In this document: piece after piece, positions 11,927-23,059 of the stretch
How the letters are laid out: every line of letters starts with the position of its first letter
Numbering within the stretch: position 1 is the first letter of the stretch
Origin: Sinotaia quadrata
Taxonomy: Eukaryota; Mollusca; Gastropoda; Architaenioglossa; Viviparidae
NCBI GenBank assembly: GCA_028829895.1
Contig: JALGAQ010000009.1
Span: forward strand, 2,666,001 to 2,730,000
DNA: 64,000 nucleotides
Direction: 5' to 3'
The notes under the pieces: model-generated
What the model was told of the DNA's origin: nothing
Databases searched by the model: none
The model's input: the letters and a program-made list of their open reading frames with translations, nothing else
Translations under genes and position numbers: made by a program

Positions 11927-12262
11927 TCAGGATTCAAGTGATAGAGAGCAGGAGGTGCGAGGACCTGTGTACGCTCCTTCTTCGCGCGTTCTAACGGGCA
12001 AGTTGACAACCGGGCAGTTTGCTGCTCGATGCTGACGAACTCGCGACGTCTCCTCAGCTCCTGGTCTTAGGTGTTTGTCTAAAGCGTGCCTAAACGCGGT
12101 GACGGACGGAGCGTTAATGACTATCTGTGGTAGCGAGTTCCACAGCGAAGTTACTCTGCGCGTGAGGCGGTAGACGTGGGGGAGACCGTCCGTTCGATGA
12201 ACCTTGAGTTTAAAGTTGTGGCCTCTCGTACGGTCGTTGACGGCCATTTCGACTGATTGATT
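11927..12262 (-). mobile_element. CR1-like LINE, 3' end (separated by a nested insertion)
   Basis: The - strand encodes NDRTRGHNFKLKVHRTDG, PHVYRLTRRVTSLWNSLP and FRHALDKHL, the terminal block of the CR1-like protein also seen at 949 and 44.6 kb. Its continuation upstream is at 13479-13954, with an RTE-like LINE between the two parts. The 3' UTR begins TGATAGAGAGCAGGAG (on the + strand reading), the same phrase found at the 3' end of the LINE at 33.2 kb, which supports assigning both to related subfamilies. Confidence 0.8.
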
Positions 12263-13478
12263 GGCTACCGTCAGTCTCGAATGACTATGGTCTTTGTCAC
12301 CCCGGACATTTTTAATCACATTTTTCGTTTGTTTGTACTTCCAGTTTTTGACTTTTGGTATTTGGATATATGTTCACAGTTTTTCATGATTACTCTTATT
12401 TTATTTACTGCACCGTCTGTGGTTGTAGAGGCCTATGCTAGACAGGAAGATTTTTCCACAGTTACTACAGGCAACAGGTGCTTGATTTCGGACGCACGAG
12501 CTTTTTCCGGCTGTTCTCTTGATCTGTGGCTTCATGCGGTCTTGGTCGACATTTGCAGCTGCTGCCCTGATGAGGCTCCAGCTATTTCGGTCCGCTGCAT
12601 CTTCTTCCCAATTTGCCGCGTCGATGCCTCCGGTTTCCATATCCTGCTTGCAGACGTCCATGTAGCGTAGTTTAGGTCTTCCAATTGACCTCGAGCCATT
12701 GGCAAGTTCACCAAGCAGTGCAGCCTTCGGAATGGGATTTTCATCCATTCGTTTCCCATGGCTGAGCCAACGCAGACGTCTGTAGACCAGGAGAGCGAAC
12801 ATACCCTGCAGTCCGGCTCGTTGCAAGACGGCGTTGTTTGGGATGTGATCTTGCCAATTTATGCGTAATATTCTTCGGAGATTTCGTACATGGAAGAGGT
12901 TGAGTCTGCGTTGCTGGTGTGAATACAGCGACCACGTTTCACTGCCGTAGAGGAAGGTGCTCAGCACACAAGACCTGTAGACTTGCATCTTCGTGTTTGT
13001 AGTCAGCATCGGGTTTCTCCAGACGCGTGTGTTGAGTCGCGACATCATTGTTGCTGCTTTGCCAATACGCTTGCTTATTTCGGAATCTAAGGAGAGGTTA
13101 CTAGAGATAGTGGATCCCTGATAAGGGAACTCATTTACTACCTCTAATGTGTGACCATCAATCTGAATTTCCGGCACACTGCTAACCCCTTGACCCCTTG
13201 ACATTGGTTTTATTTAAGATAATGGTCAGGCCAAATTGCTTACAAGCATTAGTAAAACAACTTCTTAGTCACTGCAATCCTTCTTCAGAATCAGCCGTCA
13301 GAGCCGTATCGTCCGCAAAGAGTAACTTCCTCAGGAACACTTTCCTGATTTTGGTTTTTGCTTGAAGTCTTGCTGGGTTGAATAACCCACCGTCACTCCT
13401 GCTGTGGAGGAAAATCCCGTCGTTTGAATTTTTATAGGCATTTCTGAGCAGCAGAGAGAAGAATATTCCAAGAATGTT
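12263..13478 (-). mobile_element. RTE-like LINE, 5'-truncated, inserted in a CR1-like LINE
   Basis: On the - strand this begins near NILGIFFSLLL (the family's 'LFSIFFSLLL' RT segment). It continues with a KTKIRKVFLRKLLFADDTAL box containing the catalytic FADD, then a frameshift. The open frame 13204-12401 (267 aa) follows, with GSTISSNLSLDSEI, VYRSCVLSTFLYGSETW, RNLRRILRINWQDHIPN and RLRWLSHGKRM, and a final C2H2-type zinc finger (CSNCGKIF...HRRC). This C-terminus is the standard one for RTE-like LINEs in many invertebrates. The 3' UTR reaches about 12263 and contains the phrase TCTCGAATGACTATGG. Most of the endonuclease and fingers domain is absent, consistent with 5' truncation on insertion. 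Confidence 0.8.
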
Positions 13479-13954
13479 CCTTTCGATTAAGTGCTGCATT
13501 TCTGGGTAGCGATGGAGGGCCACTAGGTGGAAGAGAAAGATCATGTCGGCTCGGTGCGACGATACTCCAAGGCGAACAGATTCAGAAGACTGCAATGTTC
13601 TCCGTAGGAGAGCGGGCGTACCAATCTGGAGCCTAGGCGTTGTACGTATTCCAGTTGGGCAATCTCGCTTTTTGTGCAGGGGTAACAAACGGGGGACGCG
13701 TGCTCCATCGCCGATCCCGTGAATTTGGCGAGTTCGTTGTACGTTTGAGCAGCCACGTCAATTTCAGTCCAGCGGAGCGTGCTTTGCTTGAGGACATTTT
13801 TTGTGATGACTCCTAAATCCCTCGTGGAGGAAACTTCTGATAGCAGGCCCCCATGTAGCACATAGCGGGTATTGCCGAGTTTCTCGCCGATGGCCAGAAC
13901 GTTTGATTTTTTCGGGTTGATTGGAAGGCGATTGTCAGATGACCATGTGACCAA
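13479..13954 (-). mobile_element. CR1-like LINE, RT C-terminal part (5' side of the nested insertion)
   Basis: The - strand frame 13954-13541 reads DNRLPINPKKSNVLAIG, STRDLGVI, ASPVCYPCTKSEI and LEYVQRLGSRLV, all typical of the post-catalytic part of CR1-like RTs. A frameshift then leads into ADMIFLFHLVALHRYPEMQ, where the RTE-like element interrupts it. The remainder is at 11927-12262. The 5' side is cut by the assembly gap at 13963. Confidence 0.82.
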
Positions 13955-13962
13955 GTTGTCTA

Positions 13963-14062
13963 NNNNNNNNNNNNNNNNNNNNNNNNNNNNNNNNNNNNNN
14001 NNNNNNNNNNNNNNNNNNNNNNNNNNNNNNNNNNNNNNNNNNNNNNNNNNNNNNNNNNNNNN
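13963..14062. other. assembly gap (100 N)
   Basis: Exactly 100 N, the usual placeholder for a gap of unknown size. A LINE on the - strand lies to its left and a BEL/Pao RNase H on the + strand to its right, so the flanks may not be adjacent in the genome. Confidence 0.99.
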
Positions 14063-14612
14063 AGGACTTAAAGGAATGGAATGTATGGTTAGTCACGATA
14101 AAGGGCCTAGGAACGCTGAAGATACCCAGAGATATTCAATGTGGGACGCAAGGGTACAATCGATACAGCTTCACTTATTCTGCGACACCTCAGAGACTGG
14201 ATACGGGGTAGTAGTCTATAGTCGGATCCGTAACGAGAATACCATACAGTGCTCTTTAGTGACCTCCAAATCGAGGGTGGCTCCCCTGAAAGCAGTCTCC
14301 ATACCACGCATGGAGCTAAATGCAGCAAGGCTATCGGTGCAGACTGTTACATCGGTTATGGGAGAGATGCGAGTGCACCTAGATAAGGTCACCTTTTGGA
14401 CCGGTTCCACAATAGTGCTATATTACATTGAGAACATCACAGCACGGTATAGCACGTTTGTGGCAAACCGCGTGGCTACAATCCACGAACTGTCACGTCC
14501 AGAACAATGGAGACATGTGCGCTCGGAGCAAAACCCCGCCGACCTAGTCTCCAGAGGCACAACCTCGCATGAGGCCCTTGCCGCCTGGTTTCGAGGACCA
14601 GGTTTTCTATAG
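14063..14612 (+). CDS. BEL/Pao element A: RNase H domain (partial)
   Basis: After the gap the frame reads QLHLFCDTSETGYGVVVYS (the BEL/Pao RNase H start, with the catalytic D in the 'D-x-S-x-x-G-Y-G' motif). It continues with SLVTSKSRVAPLK, IPRMELNAARLSV (catalytic E), a VTFWTGSTIVLYYI segment where the family has 'FWTDST' (here G replaces the catalytic D), and RSEQNPADLVSRG. It ends at a stop after AAWFRGPGFL. RNase H removes RNA from the RNA:DNA hybrid during reverse transcription. The D-to-G change and downstream frameshifts indicate an inactive copy. RT and gag lie beyond the gap or are missing. Confidence 0.85.
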
Positions 14613-15093
14613 CAGCAGAGGACCAGTGGCCAAAATCAAGTAGAGGGCAGAAGTTAGATGCGGTGCCAGAGTTCAAGGTAAAGAGTGCGGTGGTCAACTT
14701 CAAGCAGAAGAAGTCGGGTATACTCCTGTTGTCCAGCCACTATTCATCTTGGTCAAGACTATTGAGGGCACTAGCCTTGTTATCAGATTGAAGACCTTCC
14801 TGAAGGTGAAGTCGCAGCCGAGCCTGAACGTAAGGTTACCTAAGGGCCTCTGAAGCTAGTCGAGCTGAGAGAAGCCGAGGCGGACCTAATTCGAGCAGTG
14901 CAGCGGCAAAGCTACCAGGAGAATTAGAGGCGTTGACTAAGAGGGAATATTCAAAACACAGCAAGGTCTTTGTAAAGCTGAAGGGCTTGAGCCCTATAAT
15001 AGATGGGAGGATCTTGCGAGTCGGAGGGAGGTTATCGTATGCCCGTCGGCACTTATTCAGCCGAACCCTATTATTCTGCCTAAGACTCATCCA
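14613..15093 (+). pseudogene. BEL/Pao element A: RNase H to integrase linker, frameshifted
   Basis: Colinear with 50380-50880 of the complete element. In broken frames it carries VKSAVVNF-like, SHYSSWSRLLRAL-like, LRVGGRLSYAR and related segments of the region between RNase H and the integrase zinc-binding domain. No single open frame covers it. Confidence 0.7.
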
Positions 15094-15780
15094 GTGACTG
15101 ATCTAATCATTCGTCCATTATCACCTGTTGGAGAGGCACTCAGGGTGCTCACAAGTACTAGCAGAAATTCGAAAGCGCTTCTGGATAGTGCAGGGATACT
15201 CAGCGGTCAAGCGGGTGTTCGGGGTATGCTTTATCTGCCGGAAGCTGCATGCGTGCGCACTGCAGCAAGTGATGGCACCTATACCCGCGGAACGGTTAGA
15301 GAAGGGTTGGCACCCGTTCAAGCTGGTTGGATTGGACTACTTCGGACCGATGTTAGTGAAGCTTGGAAGGAGCATGGAGAATCGGTACGGCTGCCTCTTC
15401 ACTTGCATCCAAACGAGAGTAGTCCACCTGGAAGTAGCTCACTCCCTATCGACGGATGCCTTCATAATGGCCTTGATGCGATTCATTGCCCGACGAGGAC
15501 CGGCCGTCTCATATCTACAGTGACAATAGGACGAATTTCACGGGAGCAGAAGCGTAAATAACCGCGGCTCTCAAGAAATTGTCGCAGAAGGATATCAACG
15601 ACAGGATGCTGGCTTACGCCGTGCAATGGCACTTCAACCCGCCACTGGTCAGCCATAGAGGGGGAATATGGAAAGAGTGATCCGCTCGGTAAGGCAGGTC
15701 CTTAGATCCGTGGTGCAACTACAGACCATCGACGACGAGGTGCTGCTGACGGTGGTGGCTGAAGCCGAACGTATACTGAA
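15094..15780 (+). pseudogene. BEL/Pao element A: integrase zinc-binding and core domains, broken
   Basis: The frame at 15128-15523 contains the second half of the HHCC domain as CFICRKLHACALQQVMAPIP, then LVGLDYFGPMLVKLG (first catalytic D of the D,D-35-E core), the RYGCLFTCIQTRVVHLEVAH segment and DAFIMALMRFIARRGP. A frameshift near 15520 displaces the second D (in 'DNG') and the third motif (around 15640-15690). Integrase would insert the cDNA copy; this one cannot as written. Confidence 0.82.
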
Positions 15781-15798
15781 CAACCGCCCCCTGGTGCC

Positions 15799-16200
15799 GT
15801 GAAGTTAGACGTGAACGATCTGATAGCGCTGACTCCTAACGATCTACTGTTGCGCCCAAACGTTAGTTCCATAGTGCCTGGTACCACAACAGATCGATAC
15901 TCGAAATGCTGGAATCAGGCAAACTATTTGACGGGGCTGTTTTTGAGACGGTGGGTGGATGAGTACGTGCCCACTCTCTTGGTAAGACAAAAATGGCTTG
16001 CAGTGCGTCGGAACTTGAGCGTAGGAGACGTCGTGATCCTCCTGGATGAACAACTCCCGCGCGAAAGGTGGCCGCTGGGTATAGTAGACAGTTGTGAGCT
16101 CTCAGACGACGGCGCGGTTCGGGCAGTACTAGTGCGGACGAAGGACGGGGTCTTGGGGAGGGATATACGGAAGTTGTGTTTAATAGAAGGTTGCGAGTGA
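15799..16200 (+). CDS. BEL/Pao element A: integrase C-terminal domain
   Basis: 133-codon frame starting inside the domain: DVNDLIALTPNDLLL, SIVPGTTTDRYSKCWNQANYL, FLRRWVDEYVPTLLVRQKWL, then the DUF5641-like BEL/Pao tail VGDVVILLDEQLPRERWPLG and RTKDGVLGRDIRKLCLIEGC-E before the stop at 16198-16200. The last 30 nt of this frame recur in the pol-less elements in another reading frame. Confidence 0.85.
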   Translation: MKLDVNDLIALTPNDLLLRPNVSSIVPGTTTDRYSKCWNQANYLTGLFLRRWVDEYVPTLLVRQKWLAVRRNLSVGDVVILLDEQLPRERWPLGIVDSCELSDDGAVRAVLVRTKDGVLGRDIRKLCLIEGCE

Positions 16201-16409
16201 TGAAGGGGGTCGGTTTTCGTCCTTAGGGGATTGGCCTATGCTGTTGTAGCAAGAGTTATAATTGTAGTATTTCAGCTCAGCCCAATGTAAAGAACAGCCG
16301 TGGGTTCGGAAGGCGGTGGCGACAACCGTAAGTCTAGCTGGGGGGTGAGGTTTAGGGGACGTTGAACCAGGTCCACAGAGAGTTAAAATCGTGGCGATTT
16401 GATGGGCGG
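16201..16409 (+). other. BEL/Pao F2 3' UTR
   Basis: About 210 bp between the integrase stop and the 3' LTR. It contains the F2-wide phrase CCTATGCTGTTGTAGCAAGA and ends in the purine-rich GATGGGCGG immediately before the LTR, the likely plus-strand primer. The same UTR occurs at 36577, 40862, 51970 and 58100. Confidence 0.75.
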
Positions 16410-16847
16410 TGGTAAAGAATTCCCGTCGGTGAATTACTTCATTGCTCATGCTGGCACCCCCAACCCCCATATTGACCTGCTCTTTTGTTTATATTACCCC
16501 ATTGCTCCTGTCCCTCCATTGTTGTGACACTTTCATTACTTTCGTTTGACGGAAACGTGACCGCGTTGATGGTGTAAATTGCAAGTGTTCCCTTATTGAC
16601 GAATAACTTTGATAACTTTTCAGTTGTGTTTGCCTTGACAGCGATCCATTTTGAAAGAGTTGTTCAGAGTGTGTAATCGAACTTTGAGGTTTGCATCCTT
16701 TGTACAGTTAACTTATTGCTTTATAGAATCGCATAAAGTGTCCGTCAAGGAATTTGGTTCTTGATTTGATACTTATATTGAGCGCATAACTCCGGGTTTG
16801 CATTTACCTGCATTGGCAGAGGGAACTTTTGGATAAAGTTTTCTACA
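16410..16847 (+). repeat. 3' LTR of BEL/Pao element A (family F2)
   Basis: Begins TG(G)TAAAGAATTCCCGTC and ends TTTTCTACA, about 438 bp. It is closest to the LTRs of the element at 40425-44516. It contains the box TAGAATCGCATAAA near 16725. Confidence 0.82.
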
Positions 16848-17035
16848 CCACATGAGCAAAACCGGACGAGAGAATACTGCGTTCATGAAACTGGTGCGCC
16901 ATTCAATATTTGTTTAGCTAATAATGAGTAGCTTTGATGGTTATAAACACAAACTTTACTCCAACGAATTTCATCTACAATATTCATTAGTATTTATTTA
17001 GTAAATTGTAGGTACCACTAAAACATTGTAATCCA

Positions 17036-17304
<269 letters not shown>

Positions 17305-18289
17305 CATTAGGATTTACTTTGAACTTGTTGTGCTTCCGACACAATATCTTCTCCAATAGACGCATTGTTTGGATTTTAGATTCTTCTTATTAATGGTGCT
17401 CGAAAACTGAACATCAAGTTAGCCATTTGAATAATTTTCATTCTTTTATCCGTAATCTAAAAACATTGTCATCTTTTAGAACTGCTACATGGAAAACTTC
17501 TATTTGTTTATTCAATATGGGAGCTCTTGTTCGCTTTTAAACACTAAAAACATATCGTTATCCTTTCCTGCACGCTGTAGGAAATACCATTATTTGAATC
17601 GCTATCGTGTCCGACTAAGCTCATTTATTATGCTTGCGTCCAATTAGCACAATCTCAGTTGTTCAAATTCTGAGTGGTGATCATCCATATATTGCAGTAT
17701 GACAACTTGATTTGTATTTTCGTAGATAACAGTGTTTTTGACCTATTTATTCGTCGAATGTCAATCGTCATAAAATAATGGTATACTAATACCTCTGCGG
17801 CTTGTCTATACGCGGTTGTTCGTCGCTCGTCGTGTTCTAATTTAAGCGTTAAGAATTCGGGGAACGACTTAACCTATTTGTGGTGAATATATCAACTTCA
17901 CAGTCTCTGCATGCACTACATTTGCACTTTCGATAGATCTAGTCGCACGGACATTGAAATTGCCCCTACCTGGGTAAGTAAACGCTTTGGGTGTCAATAC
18001 TTGACGTAAGTGGAAGTCCGTCCAATAAACTGGATAATTTTTAAAGCAGTGTGTGATGTACGATGGTAGAAAATTGCGCTACCTAGACACTATTGTCACA
18101 ATCAAGGCAGCAAAACTACATGCGAACTAGAATAGAACAACCTTACGCCAATGCATGGAAGTTACTACAGAACTATAAGGTGTGAACCATTTAGCGGTAT
18201 ATGCATTTGCCGAAGACTTACAGAGAAGTCTTAGAACATCCCATGATATTGCATAATGGTTATCACATTTGGTGATTTGGATGCCAAAC
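17305..18289. other. no gene seen
   Basis: AT-rich sequence. The part after about 17900 may be decayed leader or gag of the BEL/Pao copy that follows, but I cannot show it. Confidence 0.4.
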
Positions 18290-20560
18290 TAAAACACTGC
18301 ATCGCAGCAACAAAATCGCGAAGGAGAACTAAATGATGTGGCTACCCTGAAAAAGATAGTAGAGACCATACTTGACGATGCTACGCGGGGAGAAGCTAGA
18401 CTTGCATGATATCCACCTCATGGAAATCTGAAAGTTTGCTCATGATAAATCACAAAATTAGGTGGGTAGATTTAGTCGATTTATGCCGCTTCAATCAAAT
18501 GCAAGGAGTGACCAGGCGTATTTCATAAAAATAAATACACTGACAGTAGTAGAACCTTTACCGGTGAGACGAACGCGAGTACTGTTAGTTGTTCTCCAGA
18601 ATCACTATATTGATCACTATATGGCATAGGTCTGCGTGGAAAAAATTCCCGTTTGAGTCCTTTGCGAAAATCCGGGGCTTACAGACGTCGTTTGTTACCG
18701 CATCGCTTTGACAATGGCCCCGATTGATGTAAGTATACCAACCCACAATGAAGAATAACAATTCGAAGAGATTTGCTATTGCAGTGGCGATGGAACAGTT
18801 AGCAGCAACTTTTTGCGCCACGATTCTGCCTGCACACCATGGCGCGGTGTAACCTACGAAACCAGAGAAAGTGATAGTCATGCTGGACTGCGCAGCCAAA
18901 GCACACAGTAAGTAACTGAACAGATGAATCGATCTAGGTCCCGACAGAACGCAAGCCTAATTGGAATATTGTTGTACTTCCGTATAGGGGCAGTGGCTGT
19001 TACGGAGTAAGTAGAAGGGGGTGCGTTTACGCTTCCAAAAGAGACATCGAGTGATCCCAGTAAACTTGAAGGTATTGTGATGGAGGCTAAGTTACCATCG
19101 GTGAAAATGACATAAACGGACAATAACAGAGCGAGGAAGAATATGTATTTTTACTGGCATGCTAAATTTGATTGCTTCCAGTTCCAGCTAACATTTCCGG
19201 AAACAGCAAATACGAGTAAGATTATTCTATCTGAAATCTGTACGTTGCCAATGGTCTGGCAATTATTCAACATTTGTTAAGATCAGAACGATAGCGACAC
19301 GTCAGATTCGAATGAAGCAGCGTTAACCAACATCTAGTGTAAGACGTTGCATTAGCCAGTCTCGTTTCAAAAACCGGAATTTCTGAGGCAAGCTAGGATA
19401 GGTGGCCAGAGACGAATAAAGGAAATCTGCTTGAGGCATAAATCGTACTGAAACTCAAAATCAATGTTGTAAATTTCTAATTTTGCAAAGAAACATTCCG
19501 GCATGATGGTACTATCAAGCTATTGAAGGCATTATGTTTAAAACCTTTCTCAGGAATAAAACTTATAAGGACTATAATTTCAGACTGCCATGAAAATTAA
19601 TGAGTGCTATGGAAGTGAAAAAATCCGAGGGCCGAAGTGACCAGAAAGTTGCAGTAACTAACTTACCCGAAAGAGCGAGATGCGCTGACGCACAGTGTGT
19701 GTATCAAACAAAGTTAAGTTTCTTATGAAAATGAAGCACTCGAACCAGTAATCGTGAGTACTATTTTGCAGGTTGAGGAGGAATATTATATGCTTGTCAT
19801 CCCTTCTAGTAATTGCACTCAATCATGCTGCTCCAGAGCACACCACATGACTGAATTGACAACCCGCCTCTACTAATATTGGAAAAACATTCGGGGTGTT
19901 CACAAGAGTTAGCAGCGGTCCGCAGGCAATGATAGATATTGACAGTCTACTCAGTGGCTAAATGAGTGACAGAAGTGTTCATCAACTAAGAACGCCTGCT
20001 CTGTAGATAGTCATGGCAGCCCTGTCATTGACAAAAATAAAAAAAATATTGGATTCTCTCATAGTTGGTTGATGTTAACTATTTCGGGTTGATGCTAGTC
20101 AAACGCGAAAAGAGTATGGAAAAGCGATAAGGATGTCTCTTCAGCTACATACAGAGCATGCGGTGCACTTGGGAATGCCCAAATCTCCAATTGTTGATTT
20201 CCTCATTATAGTGGTGGTAGGACTTCCGACATGGTCCACCCTCTTACATCTATAATGACATAGAGGGCAACCTTTGTGTTGTAGAGCACTTAAAAAGCTT
20301 TCGTAAAAAATCATGAATAACAAACTTCTGACGCTCGTAGTTCAGTGGCACTTCAATCCACCGCTGGTTAGTCACTACAGGAGATATGTAAGTGGATTAT
20401 TCACATGGTTGAACCTGTTCATAACTCGGTGATACAGCAAAAGACGATCTGTGACGAGGTGCTGTTGCTATCGTGGCCAAAGCGGAACGCATCCTAAATA
20501 ACCGGCCACTTGTAAGGGTAATGTAGGAGGTTGTCCCTATAGCCGAGTGATCTGATATTA
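18290..20560 (+). mobile_element. highly decayed BEL/Pao element (gag, RT and integrase remnants)
   Basis: Short colinear matches in + strand order. Gag at 18306-18410 (EGELNDVATL, KIVETILDDATRGEARLA). RT at 18760-18905 (an 'LPAHHGAV-PTKPEKV' stretch and IVMLDCAAKAHS, the family's 'RVVMDCAAKA'). Integrase at 20335-20375 (QWHFNPPLVSHY), with the 'RILNNRPLV' equivalent near 20490-20515 in a shifted frame. Every domain has stops and frameshifts, so this is the oldest LTR element in the window. Open frames on the opposite strand at 18585-19123 are shadows of it. Confidence 0.7.
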
Positions 20561-21300
20561 TAGCGACTCAATGTAAGGTCCATTGTACCCATTGCTAATT
20601 CTGAATTCTACTCTGTTTGGGCCCAATCTAAATAGTTGACTGAGTTGTTTTGGTGGAGGGTGAGTGAGTGTATATACATTCATTCTCTTTGTTTGACAAA
20701 AGTGACTGCCAGTACTGCTGAGAAATCAACTTCCAATGAAAAATGGGCACTATGAATGATAGAAAACTGTGAACGTTCATCATGTTCGATACCTTGTATC
20801 AATTGATTGAAAAGTGTAAATTTTCTGTTCATACAGCTACTTTTTCCCAGACTATGTGTGGTTGCCCGTGTTTAAAACTGGCTGGGGTAGGTAAGTCTTC
20901 TTTAAGTATTCGGTTTCCAGTGGTGTGTAGAGTTACGCCAATTTATCATAAACTCCAACTGCATTATAATCTGATGACCGAAAGTGGCTAGATATAACAG
21001 GAAAATATTTTTTGACCTTCACAAATGGTAAAAGACATAGGTAGGATTGATACAGCAAATAGTCTGTTGATGCAAGTATGTACTCGGTAGGTTTGATTAT
21101 TTTCAGCCTCTTCCAAAAGAAACCTTTTTCTAAATAACAACTATCAGTTGATGGTTGGGATCAAAGATTTATGCGCAAACTGCTGTTCAACGGTCGCCAA
21201 TAATAGTGAGACAAATTTGTGCAAATACTTCGAAATATTGGAAAACCCTTGCTTGTTTGACGCTGCAGCGCGATACATACAGAGACATGGCGCTACACCC
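20561..21300. other. no gene seen
   Basis: AT-rich; may contain the eroded 3' LTR of the preceding element. Confidence 0.4.
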
Positions 21301-21379
21301 AAATATTAATATAATAATAAATAATAATAATGTCACTTTATTCGTAATTTTTACGACTTCTCAGTGTGCATAATTTTAC

Positions 21380-21913
21380 CGCCAGAAGAATACACAAAAA
21401 ATAAGAAAAGATACACGAGAAGGAAACTATTGGACAAGTCATGTGCAATAAAATCTGAATAATAATATAGCAGTTTATGAAATGGAAGGTTCAACTTAAC
21501 TGTTTTTTGAAAAGACTTACAGTTTTTTGTGGATCTGTAAGACATCGTGAAAGGAAAGGCAATAACGAGTTTTTAAATGTTGTTGCCCTGGGATACAGAA
21601 ATACTGAGGAATGTCTTGTTCTTCTCTTGTTTATACATGGGCTTCGGGGGTAGGTAGGGTCATTCAAGATATTTGCTGCCAAACGATCGCACGCCGTGCA
21701 GTGCCTCTTCACTAACATACTGGTCAATTAGTCATAATTTATATGAGAGCACTTGGGCAGCATCTTCACGATTCTCCTTAGTACAGCGAAATCTCTAGAA
21801 AGTAAACCGGGAAAAACGACTGAAGAACAGTAGAGAATTATACCAAGTAAACAGGAGAAATTAAATTTGCTAAGTACATGCGGTAAAACACCGAATGATG
21901 AGAGTCGGCGCAC
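21380..21913 (-). mobile_element. LINE ORF2 3'-terminal fragment
   Basis: The - strand carries FSCLLGIILYCSSVVFPGLLSR, with the family pattern 'LLYCSPVIFPGLL', followed by DFAVLRRIVKM. A short frame change leads into CDRLAANILNDP and RATTFKNSLLPFLSRCLTD, the usual LINE ending ('R-x-x-x-F-NSF-P-x-LARIL'). An ATA/AAT-rich stretch at 21302-21338 follows the 3' end and may be the element's tail. The clade was not determined. Confidence 0.6.
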
Positions 21914-22190
21914 TACATAGCATATATACTGTAAATATGCACTCCCTGCTCGAAAATACTCGATCTATCATTTACATGAGCGGATAATTTAAACACTAAA
22001 AATTCTGTTATTCCCACAAGTAAATATGGCGCTCTTAGCAAAAAGAATGTCTCATGTTCTCCCCCAGATCATCACTCAAGCTAGCGACGTTTATTTCATC
22101 CAAAAATAGGCTGCCGAATAAAGGAAAGATAAATATAAAAGAAATGTAAGAAAAGAACCACAACACGTTGTAAGCTAAGTAGGAAGAGTT
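21914..22190. other. no gene seen
   Basis: AT-rich spacer before the F1 LTR. Confidence 0.4.
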
Positions 22191-22615
22191 TGTAACATTT
22201 ATTCGTTGATTAGATCCTCAAGACCTAATTGAACCTTGAGAGATTCATAATATGGGTCAAAAAATTATTATTCTATCAGGACGGTTTATGCGATTCTAAC
22301 GATATTCATTAATATAAATAGGTGTACATTGCCTTGAGGGTTCACGCAAATAGGGCAAAACAACTAGCGTCATCGTGGAAATATCTAAAACAAAAAATTA
22401 TACACTGTAAAGTGATTGTCTACGGAATAAGTTACGTAAAGTGAGTTACCTCAGAAGCAGACTCTCTTGACGGCCGTTAGTCACATGGTACAAATTATAA
22501 TTAGCAAGGAGTGGCTACGTAAAGCGACATTAAAACAAGGGATAATGATCAATGGCAATCACAGGGTTTTGGATTGTCGTAGGATGGATAGGGAATGAAT
22601 CAGAATTCTTCTCCA
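22191..22615 (-). repeat. F1 LTR (3' LTR of a - strand BEL/Pao element)
   Basis: Reads TGTAACA... to ...TTCTCCA on the + strand, the reverse of a TGGAGAAGAAT...TGTTACA LTR. It contains the box TTTATGCGATTCTA. Together with the adjoining 60 bp it is nearly identical to the reverse complement of 26035-26479. Confidence 0.78.
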
Positions 22616-23059
22616 CCTCCTCTCAAATCGTTCACGATTTCTACCCTCCCCCATGGGACCGCAGCTCATGTAACTTTATTCGTACCCTTCTACGAAACAT
22701 AACTCACCTATGTCGCGCCTGAACTACCGTCATTCGTTCGAACTGTCGTCCCCGTACCGCGTCGTCACTAGATACTTTGCACTCTCCACCATCTGGGAGG
22801 AGCATTAGGTCATTAGGCGATAGGGCTATCAGAACCTAAACTTCGGACTTCACCGGTACCAGCAGTCTGTTGTTGAGGATACGCTAGGCTTCAACAACTG
22901 CGGTCCTCAACACTTCGTCACTAGCAGTCTGCACTTAAAACAATGAATTATTAACTAGCTTCACTGATCGAATCGCTCTCTTCCATTTCCCTCCTCGATG
23001 ACTTGCGAATGGGCGGTTAAAAGCCATTGCACCGGATAAGCCAAGAGATTATCGTTAAT

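Noticed and set aside
13872..14612. Single reading frame spanning the N gap
   Set aside because: The part before the gap is antisense to a LINE and the part after is RNase H; the join is an artefact of translating Ns.
18585..19123. Two - strand frames with hydrophobic segments that look like a membrane protein
   Set aside because: The + strand here is decayed BEL/Pao RT in colinear order with gag and integrase, so these frames are shadows.
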